Assembly: GCA_006226265.1 (NCBI GenBank)
Contig: SBHH01000213.1
Location: forward strand, 1 to 12,634
From: Alphaproteobacteria bacterium
GTDB taxonomy: Bacteria > Pseudomonadota > Alphaproteobacteria > Sneathiellales > Sneathiellaceae
Length of the DNA stretch: 12,634 nucleotides
Reading direction: 5' to 3'
In this document: one piece after another, positions 1 to 5,840 of the stretch
Position numbering within the stretch: the first letter of the stretch is position 1
Layout: each line of letters starts with the position of its first letter
The notes under the pieces: model-generated
The model's database searches: none
The model's input: only the letters and a program-made list of their open reading frames with translations
What the model was told of the DNA's origin: nothing
Translations under genes and position numbers: made by a program

Positions 1-124
1 GCAGGCCGAAGATTTGGGCGAGACCGTTCTCTTCCTCGCCCTCATGCATGACCGGGTCTGCGTCAACCAACTGGTCATCAGCCCGACGGCCAACCGGCTT
101 TACAATAGCCCGGACGTTTCCTGA
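1..124 (+). CDS. Short-chain dehydrogenase/reductase (SDR), C-terminal end only
   Basis: Only the last 40 codons are present, read in the frame that starts at base 2 and ends with TGA at 122-124. The peptide has the SDR C-terminal pattern: a helix ending in EDLGETVLFLA, then RVCVNQLVISPT and a short polar tail. In classical NAD(P)-dependent SDR oxidoreductases this segment follows the substrate-binding loop and forms the last helix and strand. The nucleotide-binding and catalytic (YxxxK) parts lie outside the window, so the substrate cannot be guessed. A terminator follows immediately. The gene converges on the acyl-CoA cluster, so nothing here shows it belongs to that pathway. Confidence 0.75.
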   Translation, partial: QAEDLGETVLFLALMHDRVCVNQLVISPTANRLYNSPDVS

Positions 125-130
125 TGCATG

Positions 131-166
131 AAAAAAGCCCGGAAGATCACTTTTCCGGGCTTTTTT
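131..166. terminator. Bidirectional intrinsic terminator between the SDR gene and the citE-like gene
   Basis: There is a perfect 14-bp inverted repeat, with arms 131-144 and 153-166 and an 8-nt loop. The GC core is GCCCGGAA/TTCCGGGC. Each arm ends in six A or six T, so both strands carry a U-tract after the hairpin. It starts 6 nt after the SDR stop and lies 17 nt beyond the stop of the citE-like gene, so it can end transcripts from both sides. Confidence 0.9.
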
Positions 167-183
167 CATATATATAAGAGCGA

Positions 184-1074
184 TCAGCCGCTAATCTGCT
201 CATACAGCGCCATAACATTCCGCGCCTGTTTCAGATGCGGCATATCCAGCATCTTGCCATCCAGCCCGACCGTACCGAGGCCCGGGTTCTGTTCGAAAAT
301 ATCGATGACTTTCCGGGCATGGGCCACTTCCTCGTCGGTTGGCGTGAAAGCGCGGTTGATTACCTCGCATTGCGCCGGGTGAATGGCGATCTTGCCGATA
401 AAGCCCGAACGGCGGTCGCGCAAACATTCCCTCTCCAGTCCCTCAAGATCACGGAAGTCGACGAAGACGGAACCAACCGGCTGCACATCGATCGCGCGCG
501 AAGTCGCGAGGCTGAGCGACCGGGCCAGCAGGAAGGGATCGTCATAATCGCCCGTCACAGGATGCCGGTTGTCAGAGGCACCAAGTGCAGCGGCAAGATC
601 CTCCCCGCCCCAGGTGAGCGCGACCAGCCGGCCGGAGACATTATCGAGATACGTGTTGAAGGTAAGGAGTGAGGCAGCCGTCTCTGTCGCGACGCAGAGA
701 ATATGCGTCGAGCCGGGTTCCAGTCCCTCCCGCACCTCCAGGATTTCAAGATAGCGGGCGAGCGTGTTTACTTCCGCCGCCGAATAGACCTTCGGGAGCA
801 CGATGCCGTCCGGCGCGCCCGCCATGACCGCGGCAAGATCGGGAAGCGACAGCGGGTTATCGAGCGGATTGATCCGCACCCAAAGCTCCTGCCGGGAGCG
901 GTCCGGGTTCGCCTTCAGGAAGGCCGCCGTCATTTCGCGGGCGATATCCTGCCGGTCATCGGAAACGGAATCCTCCAGATCCAGGATCAGCGCATCGGCC
1001 TCATTACCGCGCACCTTTTCCTGCTTGCGTTCGTTATCACCGGGAACGAAGAGCCAGGATCGAATTATCTTCAT
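184..1074 (-). CDS. HpcH/HpaI aldolase / CitE-family acyl-CoA lyase (candidate citramalyl-CoA or malyl-CoA-type lyase)
   Basis: This is a 296-residue protein of the CitE-like TIM-barrel family, which cleaves or hydrolyses 3-hydroxyacyl-CoA thioesters such as citramalyl-, malyl- and citryl-CoA. Visible landmarks are LFVPGDN (8-14), ALILDLEDSV (28-37), VRIN with Arg68, IVLPK (91-95), ATETA with Glu131, and WGGEDL with Asp159. By family analogy Glu131 and Asp159 are the likely Mg2+ ligands. IGKIAIHPAQ (227-236) is the usual late strand. I chose the ATG at 1074, not an upstream in-frame codon. It gives the family N-terminus MKIIRSWLFVPG, has a purine-rich GAAGG just upstream, and overlaps the stop of the MaoC gene as ATGA, which suggests translational coupling. 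Its place after a CoA-transferase and a hydratase suggests it does the final C-C cleavage, for example citramalyl-CoA to acetyl-CoA plus pyruvate. The family is clear; the exact substrate is inferred. Confidence 0.85.
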   Translation of the reverse strand: MKIIRSWLFVPGDNERKQEKVRGNEADALILDLEDSVSDDRQDIAREMTAAFLKANPDRSRQELWVRINPLDNPLSLPDLAAVMAGAPDGIVLPKVYSAAEVNTLARYLEILEVREGLEPGSTHILCVATETAASLLTFNTYLDNVSGRLVALTWGGEDLAAALGASDNRHPVTGDYDDPFLLARSLSLATSRAIDVQPVGSVFVDFRDLEGLERECLRDRRSGFIGKIAIHPAQCEVINRAFTPTDEEVAHARKVIDIFEQNPGLGTVGLDGKMLDMPHLKQARNVMALYEQISG

Positions 1075-1520
1075 CCCTTCTTCCTCATCAGGCCGGTGCG
1101 GACGCAATAGGCGATTTCCTGATCGCGCTGGTTATAACCAATATGCTCGAACTCGATGAGGCCTGCATTGGGCCGCGACTTACTCTCGCGCATGCTCTTG
1201 ATCCGGGTCACGACGCGGATGGTATCGCCATGGAAGACGGGGTTTTTAAAGCGGATATCGGTCATACCGAGATTGCCAAGTGTGGTGCCGAGTGTCGTCT
1301 CGGCCACCGTCACGCCGATCACAAGGCCAAGGGTGAAGAGACTGTTGACGATCCGCTGGCCATATTCAGTCTGCTTGGAAAATTCCTCGTCCAAATGCAA
1401 AGGCTGCGGGTTATGGGTCATGGCGCAGAACATGACATTGTCCATTTCCGTGACCGTGCGGGTCAGGGAATGGTTAAACTCCATCCCAACCTCGAACTCT
1501 TCGTAATAAAGACCTGACAT
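1071..1520 (-). CDS. MaoC-family hot-dog enoyl-CoA hydratase (candidate itaconyl-/mesaconyl-CoA hydratase)
   Basis: This 149-residue single hot-dog domain protein belongs to the MaoC group, which adds water to 2-enoyl-CoA esters. Typical features are YYEEFEVGMEF at the N-terminus, NPQPLHLDEEF (37-47) at the usual hydratase active-site loop, RIVNSLFTLGL (56-66) along the hot-dog helix, and FKNPVFHGDTI further on. Compared with the D-x-N-P-x-H motif of (R)-specific hydratases such as PhaJ, His42 is kept but the Asp position holds Asn37, and the later HG pair reads Asn-Ser. The protein is therefore from a divergent subgroup. A weak AAAGGG lies about 10 nt before the ATG. The gene starts 49 nt after the CoA-transferase gene and its stop overlaps the lyase start. 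In this context it would hydrate the CoA ester made by the transferase. Family certain, substrate inferred. Confidence 0.85.
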   Translation of the reverse strand: MSGLYYEEFEVGMEFNHSLTRTVTEMDNVMFCAMTHNPQPLHLDEEFSKQTEYGQRIVNSLFTLGLVIGVTVAETTLGTTLGNLGMTDIRFKNPVFHGDTIRVVTRIKSMRESKSRPNAGLIEFEHIGYNQRDQEIAYCVRTGLMRKKG

Positions 1521-1569
1521 GATTTCGGTACCCTTTCGTTTCTTGTTTTTCTGATCTCTGTGGCTTGCT

Positions 1570-2778
1570 TCAGGTTTTCGGCTCTTCGCTGGCGCCGCTT
1601 GCCATCATTACAGCAATTTTCTCCGGACTGTAACCGATTTCAGCAAGGATTTCCGCGCTATGTTCGCCAAGACGAGGGGCCATACGGCTTCGTTCGGGCT
1701 GAGTTTCCGACCAGTGCGACGGCACCGCCATATCACGGATGCGCCCTTCACTCGGATGATCGATAAAGCTGAAGAAATTGATCGCCTCCAGATGCGGATC
1801 CTCCAACAGGCTTTCCATGGTATGCATGGGCATAGCGGGGATGTCCCCCTCCTCAAAAAGGGCGAGCCATTCCGCTGTCGTTCGGTCTTTCAGCACTTCG
1901 GCAAGCTCCGCATAGATATCGGCGATATTGGCCGTCCGCGTCGACATGCTGGCATAGCGGGGATCCTTGTCCATCTCGACCTCTTTGCCAAGAAGCCGGA
2001 AGAAGGCGCGCCAGTGCTTGTCGGTATAGACCATAACGCATACGTAGCTGTCCTTTGTCTTATAGGGGCGGCGATGGGCATTGATGATCCGCTTGTAGCC
2101 CATCGGGCCAACCGGCGGATCGAAGGTCCGGCCCGCCATATGATCGCCCAAGACAAAGCTCGCCATCATTTCAAACATCGGCATGTCGATCCGCTGTCCG
2201 CGACCAGTTTTCGCCTGCCGATAGAGCGCGGCGTTGATCTGCCCGACCGCCCAGAGCCCGACGCCCCGGTCAACGATGGTCGTCGGGCTGTAGACAGGCT
2301 CGCCCCCGCCCGCGGCTTCCTGCGCAAGGGCCGGGATGCCAATCGCCCCCTGAATGAGATCATCGAAGGCTGGCTTTGCGGCATAGGGACCATTTTGCGA
2401 AAAACCGAAAAGTCCCGCATAGATCAGCCGCGGATTGATCTCCGATAACATTTCATAGGACAAATTAAGCCGAGCCATTACCTGCGGCCGTCGATTATAA
2501 ATAAAGACATCCGCCGTTTTCACTAGTTTCAGAAGCGCGGCATGGCCCTCCGGCTGCTTGAGATCGAGAAGAATGCTCCGCTTGCTGCGGTTACAGTTGA
2601 GGAAGATGTGGCCCATGTCGTCATGCCGACCCGGCCCGACGCCCCGCACCGGATCGCCGCCCGGCGCCTCCACCTTGATCACATCCGCCCCCATGTCGCC
2701 CATGATCTGGGTGGTATAGGGTGCCATAAGCATGTTCGACAGATCGATGACCCGTACACCATCAAGAGGTCCTGTCAT
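1570..2778 (-). CDS. Family III CoA-transferase (CaiB/BaiF type)
   Basis: This 402-residue protein has the family III CoA-transferase fold. These enzymes move CoA between carboxylic acids through an aspartyl-CoA anhydride intermediate. It opens with PLDGVRVIDLSNMLMAPYTTQ, followed by GADVIKVEAPGGDPVR (30-45), NRSKRSILLDLK (63-74) and AFDDLIQG (137-144). Asp170 in TTIVDRG aligns with the catalytic Asp (Asp169 of formyl-CoA transferase), and the standard TGRGQRIDMPMFE follows. The length is normal for the family. The start is well supported by CAGGAGG about 5 nt upstream of the ATG. It begins 12 nt after the acyl-CoA dehydrogenase stop. The neighbours point to activation of a dicarboxylate, perhaps itaconate, mesaconate or methylsuccinate with succinyl-CoA as donor. 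Donor and acceptor cannot be read from sequence. Confidence 0.88.
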   Translation of the reverse strand: MTGPLDGVRVIDLSNMLMAPYTTQIMGDMGADVIKVEAPGGDPVRGVGPGRHDDMGHIFLNCNRSKRSILLDLKQPEGHAALLKLVKTADVFIYNRRPQVMARLNLSYEMLSEINPRLIYAGLFGFSQNGPYAAKPAFDDLIQGAIGIPALAQEAAGGGEPVYSPTTIVDRGVGLWAVGQINAALYRQAKTGRGQRIDMPMFEMMASFVLGDHMAGRTFDPPVGPMGYKRIINAHRRPYKTKDSYVCVMVYTDKHWRAFFRLLGKEVEMDKDPRYASMSTRTANIADIYAELAEVLKDRTTAEWLALFEEGDIPAMPMHTMESLLEDPHLEAINFFSFIDHPSEGRIRDMAVPSHWSETQPERSRMAPRLGEHSAEILAEIGYSPEKIAVMMASGASEEPKT

Positions 2779-2790
2779 ATTCGCCTCCTG

Positions 2791-3957
2791 TCAGTAGGAT
2801 TTCGGAAGATCAAGGGCACGCTCCGCAAGGTAGCTTAAGATAAGCTGCGGACTGATCGGCGCCAGACGATGGATCATGCATTCGCGCAAATAACGCTCGA
2901 CATGAAACTCCTTGGCATAGCCCATGCCGCCATGGGTCATGACCGCATTTGTACAAGCCTTGAAGGCCGCCTCCGCCGCGAGATATTTCGCGCCATTTGC
3001 CTCCAGCCCGCATTCCTGACCGGAATCGTAGAGCTTCGCCGCCCGGAAAGCCATCAGGTTGGCCGCCTCCAGCTCCGCCCAGGAAACGGCAAGCGGATGC
3101 TGAATCGACTGGTTCATGCCAATCGGCCGGTTGAAGACAACCCGTTCGCGCGCATATCTGGCCGCCCGGTCGAGGGCGCAACGCCCCAGCCCGACCATGG
3201 AGGCGGAAATGAGGATACGCTCCGCATTGAGCCCGTGCAGAAGATAACGAAATCCTTTTCCTTCCTCGCCAATCAGATGCTCTTTCGGGACCGGCAGGCC
3301 ATCGATGAACATCTGGTTGGAATCGACCGCTTTACGGCCCATTTTCTCGATGGGCCGGATTTCCACATAATCGCGGTCAAGGTCCGTATAGAAAAGCGAC
3401 AGACCATCAATCGGCCGCGCCGTCTCCTCCTCCGGTGTGGTCCGGGCAATCAGCAACATCTTGTTGGATTCGAGCGCTGTGGAGGTCCAGATTTTCTCCC
3501 CCTTGACGATATAATGATCGCCTTTCAGCGTCGCCCGTGTCTTGAGCCGCGTGGTATCAAGGCCCGTATTGGGCTCGGTCACCGCGAAGCAGGCGACGTC
3601 CTCACGGCGGATGATCGGTGGCAGGAATTTCTGCTTCTGCTCCTCCGTGCCGAAAACAACAACCGGGTTGAGACCGAAAATGCCGATGGCGATGGCGGCG
3701 AAGCCCGCGTTGGCCGCACCGGATTCCGTAATCGCCTGAACCATGATCGCCGCATCGGTAATGCCGAGGCCGCTACCGCCATATTCTTCCGGCATGGCAA
3801 TCCCCATCCAGCCTTCATCGGCAATGGCGCGGCAGAATTCCTCCGGAAAAACACCGTCCGTATCGCGGTCGAGCCAGTAGCGGTCATCGAACCGCTGGCA
3901 AAGCCGGGTGATACTGTCTTTTATCTGCAGTTGCTCCGGCGTAAAGTCTACACTCAT
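2791..3957 (-). CDS. Acyl-CoA dehydrogenase family protein
   Basis: This 388-residue FAD-dependent acyl-CoA dehydrogenase would introduce a 2,3 double bond into an acyl-CoA and pass electrons to ETF. It shows the N-terminal helical domain with EEYGGSGLGI (57-66), the flavin/substrate strand FAVTEPNTG (124-132), GEKIWTSTA (153-161) with Trp157, and the C-terminal HGGMGYAKEFHVERYLRE segment. The usual catalytic Glu of medium-chain enzymes (in YEGT) is absent; the matching stretch reads RLAPISPQ. Glu246 in LNAERI instead fits the helix-G base of isovaleryl-CoA and long-chain dehydrogenases. A GGAAGGA element precedes the ATG. The gene opens the catabolic block, 81 nt after the IclR gene. It could oxidise a saturated precursor such as methylsuccinyl-CoA, but that is inference. 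Confidence 0.88.
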   Translation of the reverse strand: MSVDFTPEQLQIKDSITRLCQRFDDRYWLDRDTDGVFPEEFCRAIADEGWMGIAMPEEYGGSGLGITDAAIMVQAITESGAANAGFAAIAIGIFGLNPVVVFGTEEQKQKFLPPIIRREDVACFAVTEPNTGLDTTRLKTRATLKGDHYIVKGEKIWTSTALESNKMLLIARTTPEEETARPIDGLSLFYTDLDRDYVEIRPIEKMGRKAVDSNQMFIDGLPVPKEHLIGEEGKGFRYLLHGLNAERILISASMVGLGRCALDRAARYARERVVFNRPIGMNQSIQHPLAVSWAELEAANLMAFRAAKLYDSGQECGLEANGAKYLAAEAAFKACTNAVMTHGGMGYAKEFHVERYLRECMIHRLAPISPQLILSYLAERALDLPKSY

Positions 3958-4038
3958 AATCCTGTCCTTCCTGGCGATTGGCTCGCCCTTGTCCTTGTTT
4001 CTCCCCCTCGAAACCCGGTGATTTATTTGCGTTCCCTC

Positions 4039-4863
4039 TCAGCGCCCTGCGATGATGCCCCCGATCAGGGCCGTGCATCTTTCCGCTGCTTCCCTGACAA
4101 GCCTGATATTCGCCATATTGTTTTTTTTAAGCCGCTCGGCCGGTCCGGCGATGGCAATGGCCGCACAGACCCGCCCGTTGCGGCCGAAAATGGGCGCGCC
4201 GAAACCGCTCGCCCCATAGGCGCCCTCCTCGACCGTCGCGGCCATGCCAAGTGCATGAACCTTCTCGATTTCCTTGCGCAGTTCCGCCACCTCGGTCAGC
4301 GTATTTCGGGTGATTTTTTCGCGCGGATAATTTTCGAGGTAATTCTCAAGCCGTTGCGGCGCCATATGCGCCATCAGGATCTTGCCGATGGAGGAGCAGT
4401 AAAGCTGCTGCCGCTTGCCGACGCTGACCGCATAGCGAATCGGATTTTCGCTCTCGACCTTGTCAATATAGCTCGCGATATCATCCTCGGGCGCGAGGAT
4501 ACCGAGTACGCCGGTCTCCCCCGTCTGACCCACCAGATCCTCCAGCACCGGATGGACCGTCGCGATCAGTTCCTTATCGGGGGTTGCGCGCATGGCAAGC
4601 GATATGAGGCGCGGTCCGAGGAAATAGCGCCCGTCCTCATCCCGGATCAGGCAGGCCTCTTCCGTCAGGCCCGAAAGCAGTCCGACCAGGCTCGTCTTCG
4701 GCGCATTCGCCTTGACCGCCAGCTCTGATAGCGTGGCGCCACTTTCCGTCTCGGCCAGAAAATCGAGAATGGCAAAAATCCGCCCGACGGATTGAGGCGC
4801 GCTCCGTCCCGCGGAACGCGCGCCATTTGTGATTCCGTCCTGCATTTTTTTGGATGTACTCAT
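4039..4863 (-). CDS. IclR-family transcriptional regulator
   Basis: This 274-residue protein has the IclR layout. A winged helix-turn-helix spans about residues 25-88 (SVGRIFAILDFLAE, TLSELAVKANAPKTS, then a wing with DGRYFLGPRLISLA). A GAF-like effector domain follows, with GKILMAHM, NTLTEVAELRKE, EEGAYGASGFGAPIFGRNG and AIAIAG. I start it at the ATG at 4863. The frame stays open upstream to 4971, but those codons do not look like an IclR N-terminus. A promoter-like pair ends 7 nt before this ATG and there is no Shine-Dalgarno sequence, which suggests a leaderless mRNA. It lies upstream of, and on the same strand as, the acyl-CoA genes, so it is the obvious candidate for their regulator. Whether it activates or represses, and its effector, are unknown. 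Confidence 0.9.
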   Translation of the reverse strand: MSTSKKMQDGITNGARSAGRSAPQSVGRIFAILDFLAETESGATLSELAVKANAPKTSLVGLLSGLTEEACLIRDEDGRYFLGPRLISLAMRATPDKELIATVHPVLEDLVGQTGETGVLGILAPEDDIASYIDKVESENPIRYAVSVGKRQQLYCSSIGKILMAHMAPQRLENYLENYPREKITRNTLTEVAELRKEIEKVHALGMAATVEEGAYGASGFGAPIFGRNGRVCAAIAIAGPAERLKKNNMANIRLVREAAERCTALIGGIIAGR

Positions 4864-4869
4864 ATTCGT

Positions 4870-4899
4870 ATTATGTACGTATATGAGAAATGATGGCAA
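4870..4899 (-). promoter_or_regulatory. Candidate sigma70-like promoter of the IclR gene, giving a leaderless start
   Basis: On the minus strand TTGCCA (4899-4894) and CATAAT (4875-4870) are separated by 18 nt, each matching 5 of 6 consensus bases. The A of the ATG at 4863 is the seventh base after the -10 box, where transcription would normally begin. Within the spacer and -10 region, 4873-4884 forms a 12-bp near-palindrome centred on TACGTA, a possible but weak operator for autoregulation. Confidence 0.5.
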
Positions 4900-5017
4900 G
4901 AAAATATTTTGAACCGATACCAAGGGCGCGCAACATCTCGCCTTCAGCCTTGCCGCAGGGACAGAAGACAATTATTGCTTAAGCACAATCCCGCCAGCGC
5001 CAAGGAGAGACGCGGAT

Positions 5018-5467
5018 TTGACAAAGATCTATATCGATGCCGATGCCTGTCCGGTGAAAGAGGAGGTGTATCGCGTTGCGGGACGGCACAAGCTGATGAC
5101 CTATGTGGTCAGCAACAGCTGGATGCGCATTCCGCAAAGCCTGCTGATCGAACAGGTCGTTGTCGATGCCGGGTTCGACGCCGCCGATGACTGGATTGTC
5201 GAGAATGTCACGGCGCGCGATGTCGTCATCACTTCGGATATCCCGCTTGCCGACCGGGCTTTGCAAAAATCCGCAACCGTCCTGAGCCCGACCGGCAAGC
5301 CTTTCACGGACCAGTCCATCGGCATGTCCCTCGCCATGCGTGATCTCAACAGCCATCTCCGCCAGACCGGCGAGATCGCGGGCTATAACGCCGCCTTCAG
5401 CAAGAAAGACCGCAGCCGCTTCCTCAATATGCTGGAAAACACGCTGCAGAAACTCAAAAAAAGCTGA
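5018..5467 (+). CDS. yaiI: YaiI/YqxD family protein (UPF0178, DUF188)
   Basis: This 149-residue protein matches the widespread UPF0178 family: IYIDADACPVKEEVYRVA at the N-terminus, VVSNSWMRIP in the middle, VVDAGFDAADDWI, then a DVVITSDIPLADRAL segment and the conserved PTGKPFT. The Asp-rich motifs suggest a PIN-like nuclease fold by family resemblance. I know of no established function for the family. The start codon is TTG: AAGGAGA at 5002-5008 lies 9 nt upstream and the protein begins exactly at the family N-terminus. It is divergent from the IclR gene across 154 nt, in which I see no convincing plus-strand promoter. Its 3' end abuts the tRNA-Arg gene on the other strand. Confidence 0.88.
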   Translation: MTKIYIDADACPVKEEVYRVAGRHKLMTYVVSNSWMRIPQSLLIEQVVVDAGFDAADDWIVENVTARDVVITSDIPLADRALQKSATVLSPTGKPFTDQSIGMSLAMRDLNSHLRQTGEIAGYNAAFSKKDRSRFLNMLENTLQKLKKS

Positions 5468-5481
5468 ATCCCGAGGGCAGC
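5456..5481 (-). terminator. Possible terminator for the tRNA-Arg transcript, overlapping the yaiI 3' end
   Basis: On the minus strand, arms at 5478-5481 and 5463-5466 (GCTG/CAGC, extended by CCC/GGG with a 3-nt bulge) are followed by seven T (5462-5456). It lies about 25 nt past the tRNA CCA end. The stem is imperfect and part of it is yaiI coding sequence, so the call is tentative. Confidence 0.35.
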
Positions 5482-5506
5482 AGAGGACATATAGTAAGAG
5501 GAGAAA

Positions 5507-5583
5507 TGGCGCACCGGGGAAGATTCGAACTCCCGACCCCTAGATTCGTAGTCTAGTGCTCTATCCAGCTGAGCTACCGGTGC
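5507..5583 (-). tRNA. tRNA-Arg (anticodon ACG)
   Basis: The 77-nt gene reads on the minus strand from 5583 to 5507 and folds as a full cloverleaf. The acceptor stem is GCACCGG/CCGGTGC, the D-arm is GCTC/GAGC, the anticodon stem is CTAGA/TCTAG with loop CTACGAA, and the T-arm has TTCGAAT. The 3' CCA is encoded (5509-5507) with discriminator base G. The ACG anticodon reads CGU, CGC and CGA once A34 is edited to inosine by TadA. It stands alone, not in a tRNA cluster. No integrase or duplicated 3' end is visible nearby, so there is no sign of use as an integration site. Confidence 0.95.
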
Positions 5584-5720
5584 TGAGGTTGCCTTGACAG
5601 GCTATAGCAGAGCGGGCGGCAATGCACCGTTCGCCTGCGGATCGGGAAACTAGCCAAAAGGTACGGGCAATGCAAGCGATTAAAGCAAATTTCCGCAAAA
5701 AGTTGCTCCAAAATCCGTTC

Positions 5721-5749
5721 TTGTCGCCACGCCCGTCATTGGCTACTAT
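5721..5749 (+). promoter_or_regulatory. Candidate sigma70-like promoter for the lipoprotein gene
   Basis: TTGTCG (5721-5726) and TACTAT (5744-5749) are separated by exactly 17 nt. Each box matches 4 of 6 consensus bases. It would give a leader of about 85 nt before the ATG at 5841. It is the best pair I found between the tRNA and the gene. Confidence 0.35.
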
Positions 5750-5840
5750 CTGGCACTGGTTTCCGGATGGACTGGAACGGCGACATTGTAACCCCTGTTG
5801 GGCACTTGCGGCCACAGAAAACAAAGAGTGTTTTACAATC

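Noticed and set aside
2869..4728. A 619-codon open frame on the plus strand
   Set aside because: It lies antisense to the acyl-CoA dehydrogenase and IclR genes, both clear family members, and its translation is rich in Arg/Pro/His with no domain pattern. It reflects codon bias of the opposite strand.
4864..4971. Extended N-terminus of the IclR protein from an upstream start at 4971
   Set aside because: The added 36 residues do not resemble IclR N-termini and would be encoded across the promoter-like boxes at 4870-4899.
5507..5583. tRNA-Arg as an attachment site for an integrated element
   Set aside because: No integrase gene and no repeat of the tRNA 3' end occur in the window, and the flanking genes look like ordinary chromosomal genes.
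5622..5840. Longer form of the lipoprotein starting at 5622
   Set aside because: It would bury the signal peptide 73 residues inside the protein and cover the candidate promoter. The ATG at 5841 gives a proper lipoprotein signal.
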